Shown here: positions 1 to 7,039 of the stretch, one piece after another
Numbering within the stretch: the first letter of the stretch is position 1
Layout of the letters: each line of letters begins with the position of its first letter
NCBI GenBank assembly: GCA_050011755.1
Contig: JBEKIM010000343.1
Span: 1 to 7,439, forward strand
Origin: Bog-159 sp050011755
GTDB taxonomy: Bacteria > Acidobacteriota > Terriglobia > Bryobacterales > Bryobacteraceae
Reading direction: 5' to 3'
Length of the DNA stretch: 7,439 bases
Notes under the pieces: generated by a model
What the model saw: the letters and a program-made list of their open reading frames with translations, nothing else
What the model was told of the DNA's origin: nothing
Databases searched by the model: none
Program-made: the position numbers and the translations under genes

Positions 1-1941
1 CGCCAGCCGGACCTGCCCGCGGGCAGCGAACCGCATCCTGTAGACCGCTTCATCGCGGCCTATTTCGTGAAGCATGGCATCGCCTTTCCCGCCCAGGCTC
101 CCGACACTCGCTTCGCGCGCCGCGTCTACTTCGATCTATGGGGTTTACCGCCGGCGCCGTCCCAACTGGAAGCCTTTACGCACGACCGCGATCCCGGCAA
201 ACGCGCGCGCCTGATCGATACGCTGCTGGCGGACTCCAGTCCCTACGCGGAACACTGGATCAGTTGGTGGAACGATTTGTTGCGCAACGATCCGGGCAGC
301 AACTACGCGGGCGAACGCAAGTCGATCACCGACTGGCTGCTGGGCGCGCTGCAACAGAATCTGTCTTACGACCGGATGATCGCCGCGCTGCTGAACCCGG
401 TCGAGAAGACCGATCCGGATGGCTTCCTGATCGGCGTCAACTGGCGCGGCGATATCAACGCCAGCCAGACGCCTTACATGCAGGCCGCGCAAAACACCGC
501 GCAGATTTTTCTGGGGATCAATCTGAAGTGCGCGTCGTGCCACGACAGCTTCATCAACCGCTACAAGCTGCGCGAGTCGTATGGCATGGCGGCATTGTTC
601 GCGCCGCAGAGCCGGTTGGAACTGGTGCGCTGCGACGTCAAGACCGGCCAGTACACCGGGCCGCAACTGCTCTATCCGGAGCTCGGTACCGTGCCGGAGG
701 ATGCCCCGCTCTCCGCACGGCACGAGGCGGCGGCGCGATTCTTCACCGATCCACGCAACGGAAGGGTGGCCCGCACCATCGTCAATCGCTATTGGCAGAA
801 GCTGTTCGGCCATGGGCTGGTGGAACCGGTGGACGAAATGGATGGCGAACCGTGGAACGCCGACCTGCTCGACTGGCTGGCCTCCGATTTCACCGCGCAC
901 GGCAGCGATCTGAAATACCTGCTGCGGCTGCTCGTGACTTCAAAGGCGTATCAACTGACGGCGGCTCCCAGCGCCGAGCAGCCTGAGAAACCGTACGTGT
1001 TTCGCGGACCGCGCGTGCGTCGTCTCTCGGCCGAGGAATTCGCCGATACGGTATCGGCCGTTACCGGGGAATGGCGCTTGTTCGAGAAAGACCCCGAGAA
1101 GGAAAAGGCGGCTATTCCTGCCCGCGACTGGCGGTTTAAGGCATCCCCGCTGGCGCTGGCGTTGGGCCGGCCGATTCGCGACAAGGTCTTCACCACGCGC
1201 GACGATCGGCCGACCACGTTTCAGGCGCTCGAACTGGTGAACGGCGCGAGCCTCGAGAACACGCTGCGCCGCGGCGCGCTGCGCTTATTAGGCCAGCTCC
1301 CGGCGGCGCCCGAAAACCTCTTCGATAGCGGCAGATTAAGAAAAGGGGCCGTGAGTTTCGATGTGGATGTTTCCGGCCTGAAAAAGCTGTGGCTACTGGA
1401 GGAGGATGCCGGTTCCTACGATCCCGCGCGCACGGTAGCGGGCTGGGTCCGCGTGGAATTCTTCGGCCCGCAAGGCGTCAGGGACCTGGCCGATCTGGCG
1501 CCCGCCGGGTTCAGTCAGCAGGCGCTGACCGCACAAAAAGAGCCTGCCGGCGAAGCGCTTACGATGCCTCCCGGCAGTCGCATCGCGATTCCGATCGAGG
1601 GGGCCGGTTACGTCCGGGTACGCGGCCGCGTAGCCCTCGACGACCGCTCCACGAGCGACGACATCGAGGGCGCGGTCCGGTTTTTTATTTTCGGCGCGGA
1701 GCCCGACAGCGAGCGGCTGGTGCGGGTCTCCAGCCAGCCCCCGGCTCCGGCCCTCCCACCCTTCACGAGCGTCAGCCTGGCGGGCGACCAGCTTTATTTG
1801 CAACTTTTCGCGCGAAAACCGAACCCGGCGGAGGCGCGCATCGTAAGGAACTATTTTGCGGGCGGGAAAATGTCGCCGGCGGCCTTGGAGGATCTTCTGT
1901 GGAGTTTATTGCTGCATCCCGAGTTTCAATACTTGTATTAG
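1..1941 (+). CDS. DUF1549/DUF1553 domain protein, 5' partial
   Basis: The frame is open from base 1, so the true start lies upstream; an internal GTG at 67 cuts through the DUF1549 domain and is not a credible start. Numbering window codons from 1, DUF1549 shows PVDRFI (13-18), RRVYFDLWGLP (40-50) and a CXXCH motif, CASCH (177-181). DUF1553 follows with VNRYWQKLFGHG (261-272), a SAEEFADTVSAVTG stretch (343-356) and TTFQALELVNG (405-415). A beta-rich segment (about 451-588) with VRGRVALDDRSTS (540-552) resembles an NPCBM-type carbohydrate-binding module and splits off the last DUF1553 part, LYLQLFARKP to the end (598-646). These families occur in Planctomycetes, Verrucomicrobia and Acidobacteria, are usually exported, and are commonly paired with DUF1501 proteins, as here at 4088. 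Their biochemical role is not established; the CXXCH may or may not bind haem. The missing N-terminus probably holds a signal peptide. Family assignment is firm, function unknown. Confidence 0.9.
   Translation, partial: RQPDLPAGSEPHPVDRFIAAYFVKHGIAFPAQAPDTRFARRVYFDLWGLPPAPSQLEAFTHDRDPGKRARLIDTLLADSSPYAEHWISWWNDLLRNDPGSNYAGERKSITDWLLGALQQNLSYDRMIAALLNPVEKTDPDGFLIGVNWRGDINASQTPYMQAAQNTAQIFLGINLKCASCHDSFINRYKLRESYGMAALFAPQSRLELVRCDVKTGQYTGPQLLYPELGTVPEDAPLSARHEAAARFFTDPRNGRVARTIVNRYWQKLFGHGLVEPVDEMDGEPWNADLLDWLASDFTAHGSDLKYLLRLLVTSKAYQLTAAPSAEQPEKPYVFRGPRVRRLSAEEFADTVSAVTGEWRLFEKDPEKEKAAIPARDWRFKASPLALALGRPIRDKVFTTRDDRPTTFQALELVNGASLENTLRRGALRLLGQLPAAPENLFDSGRLRKGAVSFDVDVSGLKKLWLLEEDAGSYDPARTVAGWVRVEFFGPQGVRDLADLAPAGFSQQALTAQKEPAGEALTMPPGSRIAIPIEGAGYVRVRGRVALDDRSTSDDIEGAVRFFIFGAEPDSERLVRVSSQPPAPALPPFTSVSLAGDQLYLQLFARKPNPAEARIVRNYFAGGKMSPAALEDLLWSLLLHPEFQYLY
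1887..1892 (+). promoter_or_regulatory. Shine-Dalgarno GGAGGA for the quinoprotein gene
   Basis: GGAGGA lies six bases before a GTG at 1899, inside the end of the upstream DUF1553 coding region. It is the strongest ribosome-binding site in the window. It decides the start of the next gene, because that GTG opens a plausible signal peptide while the reading frame stays open much further upstream without meaning. Confidence 0.75.
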
Positions 1942-3710
1942 CGAGCTGCGCGGCGGTTTTGGCGCAAACCGCGGACGCCGGAAGCGCTGTGTATCGACAA
2001 CATTGCGCGCAGTGCCACGATAAAGGCGTGGGCCGCGCGCCGCAACTTCTGGTGCTGAGCTTGTCCACTCCGGAGCAGGTCCTGGCGGCGCTGACCACCG
2101 GCAAGATGGTGGACCAGGGCAAGGCGCTTACCTCCGCGGAAGCGCGCTCCGTGGCCATGTTCGTTACCGGCGGCAAGTCTTTCGGCACCGCCGAAGCGCC
2201 CAAGGAAGGCAACTGTGCCGAGCCTGCGCCGGCTTTCGATAAGCCCTTCGCCGGACCCTATTGGAATGGCTGGGGGGTAGACGCCGGCAACCGGCGCATG
2301 CAGCCCGCGGATATGGCCGGCCTGCGCGCCGAGCAGGTGCCGCATTTGAAGCTGAAATGGGCCTTCGGCTTCCCCGGCGTGAGCAAGGCAAACGCGCAGC
2401 CCACCGTGGTGGGAGGCCGCATCTTCGCCGGCAGCGACTCAGGCAAAGTCTATGCGCTCGACGCCAATACAGGATGCATTTATTGGACTTTCAAGGCCGA
2501 CCGCCCGGTGCGCAGCGCCATCAGCATTGGACCGGTGGGCGCAAAGTGGGTTGCCTATTTCGGCGACCAGCACGCGCAAGCCTACGCGGTGGATGCGGCC
2601 AGCGGCACGCTGCTATGGAAAGTACGCGTGGAAGAGCATCCCGCCGCTATGATCACCGGCGCACCCGCGCTCTACGAGGGGCGGCTCTATGTCCCGACGT
2701 CATCTTTTGAAGAGGTCACCGGCCCCGGGCCGAAATACGAATGCTGCAAGTTTCGCGGCGCAGTGACGGCGCTCGATGCCGCCACTGGCAAGCAAATCTG
2801 GAAGACCTACACCATCGCTGAGGAGCCGCATCCCACGCGCAAGAACAAGCAGGGCACGCAGCTTTGGGGACCCTCGGGCGCGGGCGTATGGTCGTCGCCC
2901 ACGATCGATGCCAAAAAGCACGCCGTCTATGTGGTTACCGGCGACGCTTATTCCGACCCCCCGGCGCGCACCAGCGATGCGTTCCTGGCGTTCGATATGG
3001 ACACCGGGAAAATGCTCTGGTCGCGCCAGTTGACCGAGGGTGACGCCTACCTCGTCGGCTGCCCTACCGGCGATAATTGCCCGGAAAAGACCGGGCCGGA
3101 CTTCGATTTCGGCAGCTCGCCGAACCTGGTAGATCTGCCCAACGGCAAGCGCGCGCTGGTGTCCGGGCAGAAATCCGGTATGGTGCATGCGCTCGATCCG
3201 GACGCGCAGGGCGAAGTGTTGTGGAGCGTGCGCGTGGGGCGCGGCGGCCCGCTGGGTGGAGTGCAGTGGGGCAATGCGTCGGATAGCCAGAACGTCTACG
3301 CGGCTGTTTCGGACCATTTCGCCACGCCGAATCTGAAAGAAGGCGGCGGGATGTTCGCGCTGAAACTTGCGACCGGCGAGCGTGTGTGGTCCACGCCCGC
3401 GCCGGCATGCGACAAGCCCAACTGCAGCCCGGCGCAGTCATCCGCGGTGACGCTGATTCCGGGGGTGGCTTTCTCGGGATCGCTCGACGGCCACTTGCGC
3501 GCGTATGCGACCGCCGATGGCCGGATTGTGTGGGACATCGACACCGCCATTGAGTATCGAACCGTGAACGGAGTGAAGGCCAAGGGAGGCTCGCTCGACG
3601 GTCCGGGCCCGACGGTGGTGGGCGGCATCCTATATGTGAATTCCGGGTACGGGCAGTTTATGGAAGTGCCGGGGAATGTGCTGCTGGCGTTCTCGGTCGA
3701 TGGCAAGTGA
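1899..3710 (+). CDS. secreted cytochrome c-PQQ beta-propeller dehydrogenase (polyvinyl-alcohol-dehydrogenase-like)
   Basis: Predicted 603-residue periplasmic quinoprotein dehydrogenase, likely oxidising an alcohol and passing electrons from PQQ to its own haem c. The frame is open from 1389, but the GTG at 1899 fits best: a GGAGGA site precedes it and it opens a signal peptide (hydrophobic 9-22, likely cleavage near 22-26). A class I cytochrome c domain follows, with CAQCH at 36-40 and probable axial Met70 in TGKM. From about 121 a PQQ-type propeller begins with NGWGVDAGNRR, with blades carrying variants of ALDAATGKQIW (for example 184-196, 291-301, 486-497, 537-545). Adjacent Cys282-Cys283 in a CCKFRG segment match the vicinal disulphide known in quinoprotein alcohol dehydrogenases. 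GPDFDFGSSP (399-408) probably holds the active-site Asp, by family resemblance. It overlaps the upstream gene by 43 nt and the next by 11 nt. Polyvinyl alcohol as substrate is not shown; another alcohol or sugar is equally possible. Confidence 0.88.
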   Translation: MEFIAASRVSILVLASCAAVLAQTADAGSAVYRQHCAQCHDKGVGRAPQLLVLSLSTPEQVLAALTTGKMVDQGKALTSAEARSVAMFVTGGKSFGTAEAPKEGNCAEPAPAFDKPFAGPYWNGWGVDAGNRRMQPADMAGLRAEQVPHLKLKWAFGFPGVSKANAQPTVVGGRIFAGSDSGKVYALDANTGCIYWTFKADRPVRSAISIGPVGAKWVAYFGDQHAQAYAVDAASGTLLWKVRVEEHPAAMITGAPALYEGRLYVPTSSFEEVTGPGPKYECCKFRGAVTALDAATGKQIWKTYTIAEEPHPTRKNKQGTQLWGPSGAGVWSSPTIDAKKHAVYVVTGDAYSDPPARTSDAFLAFDMDTGKMLWSRQLTEGDAYLVGCPTGDNCPEKTGPDFDFGSSPNLVDLPNGKRALVSGQKSGMVHALDPDAQGEVLWSVRVGRGGPLGGVQWGNASDSQNVYAAVSDHFATPNLKEGGGMFALKLATGERVWSTPAPACDKPNCSPAQSSAVTLIPGVAFSGSLDGHLRAYATADGRIVWDIDTAIEYRTVNGVKAKGGSLDGPGPTVVGGILYVNSGYGQFMEVPGNVLLAFSVDGK

Positions 3711-4083
3711 GATGCTGACGTTCAAAGATGTTCTCAAGACAGCGGCATCGATAGGGAATGTCGAGGAAAGCACGTCGTACGGGACCCCGGCGCTCAAAGT
3801 GAAGGGCAAGCTGATCGCGCGTTTGCGTGAAGACGGCGAATCTATCGTCGTAGGCACAACGTTCGAGGAGCGCGCGGAACTGATGGCTGCCGATCCGGAG
3901 ACGTACTACATCACCGATCATTATCTGAAATACCCGTGGGTGCTGGTGCGCCTGTCGCGGGTGCATCCCGACGCGCTGCGGGATCTGCTCGGCCGGTCCT
4001 GGCGGCTGGCCACGGCGAGCAAGCCGGGCAAACCTGGACGGGCCGCCTCCCGCGCTTCGCGGCGATCCGGCTCTGGCCGGTAG
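3700..4083 (+). CDS. MmcQ/YjbR family protein
   Basis: Small 127-residue cytoplasmic protein of the MmcQ/YjbR family, often labelled DNA-binding from the CyaY-like fold; its real role is unknown. Family features are the N-terminal LTFKDVLKTAASIGNVEEST, then YGTPALKVKGKLIARL (27-42), a hydrophobic strand SIVVG (48-52), FEERAELMAADPETYYITDHY (55-75), YPWVLVRLSRV (78-88) and the closing LRDLLGRSWRL (93-103). The ATG at 3700 overlaps the quinoprotein gene by 11 nt; an ATG at 3712 (residue 5) is almost as good, and neither has a clear ribosome-binding site, so translation is probably coupled. The family core appears to finish near residue 105. The last 22 residues are Ser, Arg, Gly and Lys rich and look like an added tail. 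Its position inside a redox/export operon gives no clue to function, and it lacks any export signal. Confidence 0.85.
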   Translation: MASEMLTFKDVLKTAASIGNVEESTSYGTPALKVKGKLIARLREDGESIVVGTTFEERAELMAADPETYYITDHYLKYPWVLVRLSRVHPDALRDLLGRSWRLATASKPGKPGRAASRASRRSGSGR

Positions 4084-4087
4084 TAAT

Positions 4088-5509
4088 ATGGATGTCATGC
4101 ATGGCGATCTTTCCCGCCGCGGTTTTCTGCGCGCCGGCGCGGCGGGGCTGGCCGCGTTGGCCGGCTCGGAAGCGCGGCTGCTCGCCGGCGCCACGAAGAT
4201 CGCGCCGCGAGCCGACTGCATGATCCTGCTTTGGATGGCGGGAGGCATGGCTCAAACCGAAACGTTCGACCCCAAGCGGTATACGCCGTTTGAGCCGGGC
4301 CTGGAATCGAAGCGCGTACTCAGCACGTTCCCGCAGATCGACACGGCTGTCGACAACATTAAGATCTCCGCGGGACTGGAGCGCATCGCCAGGGTGATGG
4401 ACCGCGGCACGCTGATCCGCTCCCACCGCGTGGGCGATCTGGGATTCATTCTGCATTCACGCCATCAGTTTCATTGGCACACCGGCTATGCGCCTCCGCA
4501 ATCGGTCGCCGCCCCGCACATGGGCGCGGTGATTTCACGCACGCTGGGACCGCGGAACCCGGAGATCCCCGCGTTTATCGATATCGGTCAGAACCTGGAA
4601 ATCGGCGGCGAAAGCGACGCGGTGAAGGCATTTCATACGGCCGGTTTTCTGGGCAGCGAGCATGCGCCTTTCATGATCGCCGATCCCCAGGATGCGGTAG
4701 CGCGGGTGCGGCCCTCGGAGCACATCGGCCCGGCGCGCTTCGCCAACCGCTATGAGGAATACAAGAAACTGGTGGCCGCCGGCCCCGTGGGGCTATACGG
4801 CGGCGACTTCCAACGCCAGAGCCTGCTCGGTTCGCTCGACACTGCGCGCCGCCTGCTGACCTCGCCCGCGGCCAAGGCCTTCGACCTGGGCCTGGAGCCC
4901 AAGCCCAGCTACGACATTTACAATACCGGCCGCTTCGGCCTGGGCTGCCTCCTGGCGCGGCGCTTGGTGGAGGCCGGCGCGCGCTTCATCGAAGTGACCA
5001 CGGAATACATTCCGTTTCGCTATTGGGACACCCACGAAAACGGCCACAAGCGCGCGGCCGGCATGAAGGAAACCATCGACGCACCGGTTTCGCAGTTGAT
5101 CCTGGACCTGGAAGCGCGCGGCCTGCTGGACCGCACGCTGGTGGTGCTGGCTAGCGAATTCGGACGCGATATGATGACGGAGGGCAAGCCCGGCGCCGAG
5201 GTGAAGGCGCAGGTGACGCAGCCGGATATCATGACTGAGCCGAAGCATTACGGCATGCACCGGCATTTTACGGAAGCCTGCCCGGTGCTGATGTTCGGCG
5301 GCGGCACGCCCAAGGGCAAATTATACGGCCGCACCGCCGACGAGCGCCCTTGCAGCATCGTGGAGAATCCCGTAAGCATCGAGGATCTGCACGCCACCAT
5401 CTATTCCGCGCTGGGCATCGCGCCGGATACGGCTTACGAGGTCGAAAAGCGCCCGTTCTACGTGACCAAGGATGGCAAGGGGAAGCCGGTCGCGGCGTTG
5501 CGCGCGTAA
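4088..5509 (+). CDS. DUF1501 protein with twin-arginine signal
   Basis: A 473-residue protein of the DUF1501 family, a predicted relative of the alkaline phosphatase/sulphatase fold; no activity is established for the family. The N-terminus has a Tat motif, SRRGFLRAG (9-17), followed by an Ala/Leu-rich segment, so export in folded form is likely. Family marks follow in order: LLWMAGGMAQTETFDPK (47-63), FGLGCLLARRLVEAGARFIEVT, WDTH (313-316), LVVLASEFGRD (to 361), MFGGG, and a C-terminal ENPVSIEDLHATIYSALGIAPD. Where relatives usually read GRDHW, this protein has HRHF (391-394), with Arg392 in place of the Asp. The ATG at 4088 is taken; ATG 4097 (residue 4) is an alternative and neither has a strong ribosome-binding site. 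It starts 4 nt after the MmcQ/YjbR stop. DUF1501 genes normally accompany DUF1549/DUF1553 genes, matching the first gene here. Family call firm, function unknown. Confidence 0.92.
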   Translation: MDVMHGDLSRRGFLRAGAAGLAALAGSEARLLAGATKIAPRADCMILLWMAGGMAQTETFDPKRYTPFEPGLESKRVLSTFPQIDTAVDNIKISAGLERIARVMDRGTLIRSHRVGDLGFILHSRHQFHWHTGYAPPQSVAAPHMGAVISRTLGPRNPEIPAFIDIGQNLEIGGESDAVKAFHTAGFLGSEHAPFMIADPQDAVARVRPSEHIGPARFANRYEEYKKLVAAGPVGLYGGDFQRQSLLGSLDTARRLLTSPAAKAFDLGLEPKPSYDIYNTGRFGLGCLLARRLVEAGARFIEVTTEYIPFRYWDTHENGHKRAAGMKETIDAPVSQLILDLEARGLLDRTLVVLASEFGRDMMTEGKPGAEVKAQVTQPDIMTEPKHYGMHRHFTEACPVLMFGGGTPKGKLYGRTADERPCSIVENPVSIEDLHATIYSALGIAPDTAYEVEKRPFYVTKDGKGKPVAALRA

Positions 5510-5556
5510 GGCGGGGGCCAGGCCGCAACTACACTGCCGCTCACTGGTGTCACAAT

Positions 5557-5560
5557 AGGA
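5557..5560 (+). promoter_or_regulatory. probable ribosome-binding site AGGA before the ABC ATPase gene
   Basis: AGGA lies four bases before the GTG at 5565 and ten before an in-frame TTG at 5571. The first spacing is short and the second long, so the exact start is uncertain by two codons. Either start leaves the conserved N-terminus VQNVSKLYKLY intact. Confidence 0.5.
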
Positions 5561-5564
5561 CCTT

Positions 5565-6764
5565 GTGGTATTGGTCCAGAACGTCTCTAAACTCTACAAG
5601 CTCTACCGCCGTCCCGCCGACCGCCTGCGCGAGGCGCTGCCGTTTAACAAACGCCAGTTCCACAGCGATTTTTGGGCGCTGCGCGATATCGGTTTCCAGG
5701 TCGAAAAAGGCGAGACGCTGGCGCTGGTAGGACCCAACGGTTCCGGCAAGAGCACGCTGTTGCAAATCGTCGCCGGCATTCTGCAACCCACCCAAGGGCG
5801 CGTGCTGACGCGCGGGCGCATCGCCGCCCTGTTGGAACTAGGCGCGGGATTCAACCCCGAGTTCACCGGCCGCGAAAACGTTTTTCTGAACGGCGAAATC
5901 ATGGGCCTGAGCCGCGCCGAAATCGAACGCGCCATGCCCTCGATCGAGGCCTTCGCCGAAATCGGCGAGTTCATCGCCCGGCCCGTCAAAGAATACTCCA
6001 GCGGCATGTATGTGCGGCTGGCTTTCGCTACCGCCATCCACGTCGATCCCGAAATCCTGATCGTCGACGAAGCTTTGGCCGTGGGCGACGCGGTCTTCGC
6101 CAACCGCTGCGTGCGCAAGTTCGAAGAACTGCGTGAGCGAAAGATTACGGTCTTGTTCGTCTCCCACGACCTGGGCCTGGTGAAGCAGCTTTCCAACCGC
6201 GCCATTCTGTTGCTCAACGGGCGCATAGAGGCGCAAGGTTCGCCTAGCGATGTCATCAACCGCTACATCGGGCTGGTGCTCGAAAAACAGCAGGCGCGGC
6301 AGGAAAAGCAGCAGCGCTTTGAAGCCAGCTACAGGCACGGCGACGGCGTCGGCGAAATCCTGGGAGTCGATCTGCTGAACGCCGCCGGCCAGCCGGTCAC
6401 CGCGGTCGAAGGTGGCGAGGCCGTTACCGTGCGCGTGCGCAGCCGCTTTCATCATCCGGCCTGCGATCCCATGGTGGGCATCCTCATCCGCAACCGCATC
6501 GGCATGGATGTCTATGGAACCAACACCCGTATCGAGAAAAAAAACCTGGGCACGTATCAGCCGGGCGAGGAACTGGAAGTGGATTTCCACTTCGCCTGCT
6601 GGCTCACGCCGCAACCGTACACCCTGACCGTCGCCACCCAGAGCTCCGACGGATCGAGCCACGACTGGCTGGACGACGTGATTTCGTTCGATGTGGTGGA
6701 TACGCGCGTGGCGGCGGGAGTGGCCAATCTGCGGGCGGAGATCGCATGGCGCGTATCACGGTGA
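5565..6764 (+). CDS. Wzt-like ABC transporter ATP-binding protein with C-terminal glycan-binding domain
   Basis: A 399-residue ATPase of the Wzt/TagH/RfbE type, which with a Wzm-like membrane partner exports O-antigen, teichoic-acid or other polysaccharide chains across the inner membrane. The N-terminal nucleotide-binding domain has Walker A GPNGSGKS (56-63), the ELGAGFNPEFTGREN segment typical of this subfamily (91-105), ABC signature YSSGMYVRLAFA (144-155), Walker B EILIVDEA (163-170) and H-loop His201. After a charged linker (239-254, EKQQARQEKQQ) comes a Wzt_C-type beta-sandwich (about 256-380) with GILIRNRIGMDVYGTNT (305-321) and PYTLTVATQSSDG; in studied homologues this domain recognises the capped sugar chain. 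No permease gene lies upstream or downstream in the window, so the partner is elsewhere. The start is the GTG at 5565, or possibly TTG at 5571. Start codon use and tight packing suggest modest expression. Confidence 0.93.
   Translation: MVLVQNVSKLYKLYRRPADRLREALPFNKRQFHSDFWALRDIGFQVEKGETLALVGPNGSGKSTLLQIVAGILQPTQGRVLTRGRIAALLELGAGFNPEFTGRENVFLNGEIMGLSRAEIERAMPSIEAFAEIGEFIARPVKEYSSGMYVRLAFATAIHVDPEILIVDEALAVGDAVFANRCVRKFEELRERKITVLFVSHDLGLVKQLSNRAILLLNGRIEAQGSPSDVINRYIGLVLEKQQARQEKQQRFEASYRHGDGVGEILGVDLLNAAGQPVTAVEGGEAVTVRVRSRFHHPACDPMVGILIRNRIGMDVYGTNTRIEKKNLGTYQPGEELEVDFHFACWLTPQPYTLTVATQSSDGSSHDWLDDVISFDVVDTRVAAGVANLRAEIAWRVSR
6737..6740 (+). promoter_or_regulatory. ribosome-binding site GGAG for the YggU-family gene
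   Basis: GGAG sits five bases before the ATG at 6746, within the last codons of the ABC ATPase gene. It supports the chosen start of the DUF167 protein and a 19-nt coding overlap. Confidence 0.65.
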
Positions 6765-7036
6765 AGGTGCATCCGCGCGCCAGGCGGACGCGCATCGCCG
6801 GACGTGTGGGCGAAGCCTGGAAGCTGGACCTGGCCGCGCCGCCCCTCGATGGCAAGGCCAACGAGGCCTGCGTCCGGTTCCTGGCCGAGCTCGCCGGCGT
6901 GCCGCAATCGCGCGTGCGGATCGTGTTAGGCTTGTCAAACCGGACCAAAGTCATTGAGATCGACGGAGTGTCGCAGGAGGATGTGGCGCACGCTTTAAGC
7001 TTGCCGGTGCGGGCTTCAGTCCGCACGCCAGAATGA
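6746..7036 (+). CDS. YggU/DUF167 family protein
   Basis: A 96-residue cytoplasmic protein of the conserved YggU/DUF167 family, whose function is not established. The family signature is clear: ITVKVHPRARRTRI (4-17), APPLDGKANEACVRFLAELAGVP (31-53) and SRVRIVLGLSNRTKVIEIDG (55-74). In relatives the central motif reads APPVDGKAN and is followed by a Ser-Arg-Val and a G-x-x-S/N-R-x-K stretch, both seen here. Length matches the usual 75-120 residues. The start at ATG 6746 has a GGAG site five bases upstream and overlaps the ABC ATPase gene by 19 nt, so translation is likely coupled to it. The Wzt-like neighbour does not imply a role in polysaccharide export; this family sits in many unrelated operons. 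Confidence 0.92.
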   Translation: MARITVKVHPRARRTRIAGRVGEAWKLDLAAPPLDGKANEACVRFLAELAGVPQSRVRIVLGLSNRTKVIEIDGVSQEDVAHALSLPVRASVRTPE

Positions 7037-7039
7037 TAA

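Noticed and set aside
67..69. GTG as start of the DUF1549 gene
   Set aside because: DUF1549 sequence, including PVDRFI, is already encoded upstream at 37-54, so this GTG is internal.
145..900. Long open frame on the minus strand opposite the DUF1549 region
   Set aside because: It has no recognisable domain and mirrors a clear DUF1549/DUF1553 gene. High GC content makes such antisense frames common.
1389..1898. Upstream extension of the quinoprotein reading frame
   Set aside because: The translation is Arg/Gly-rich without domain signs and lies fully within the DUF1553 gene. The GTG at 1899 has a strong ribosome-binding site and a signal peptide.
5510..5564. Possible terminator or promoter in the 55-nt gap between the DUF1501 and ABC ATPase genes
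   Set aside because: GCGG at 5511 and CCGC at 5523 could form only a four-base stem with no T-run. CACAAT at 5551 resembles a -10 box but has no matching -35 and lies too close to the start codon. Neither is convincing.
5838..6662. Long minus-strand open frame opposite the ABC ATPase
   Set aside because: The plus strand encodes a complete, motif-perfect ATPase. The antisense protein shows no family features.
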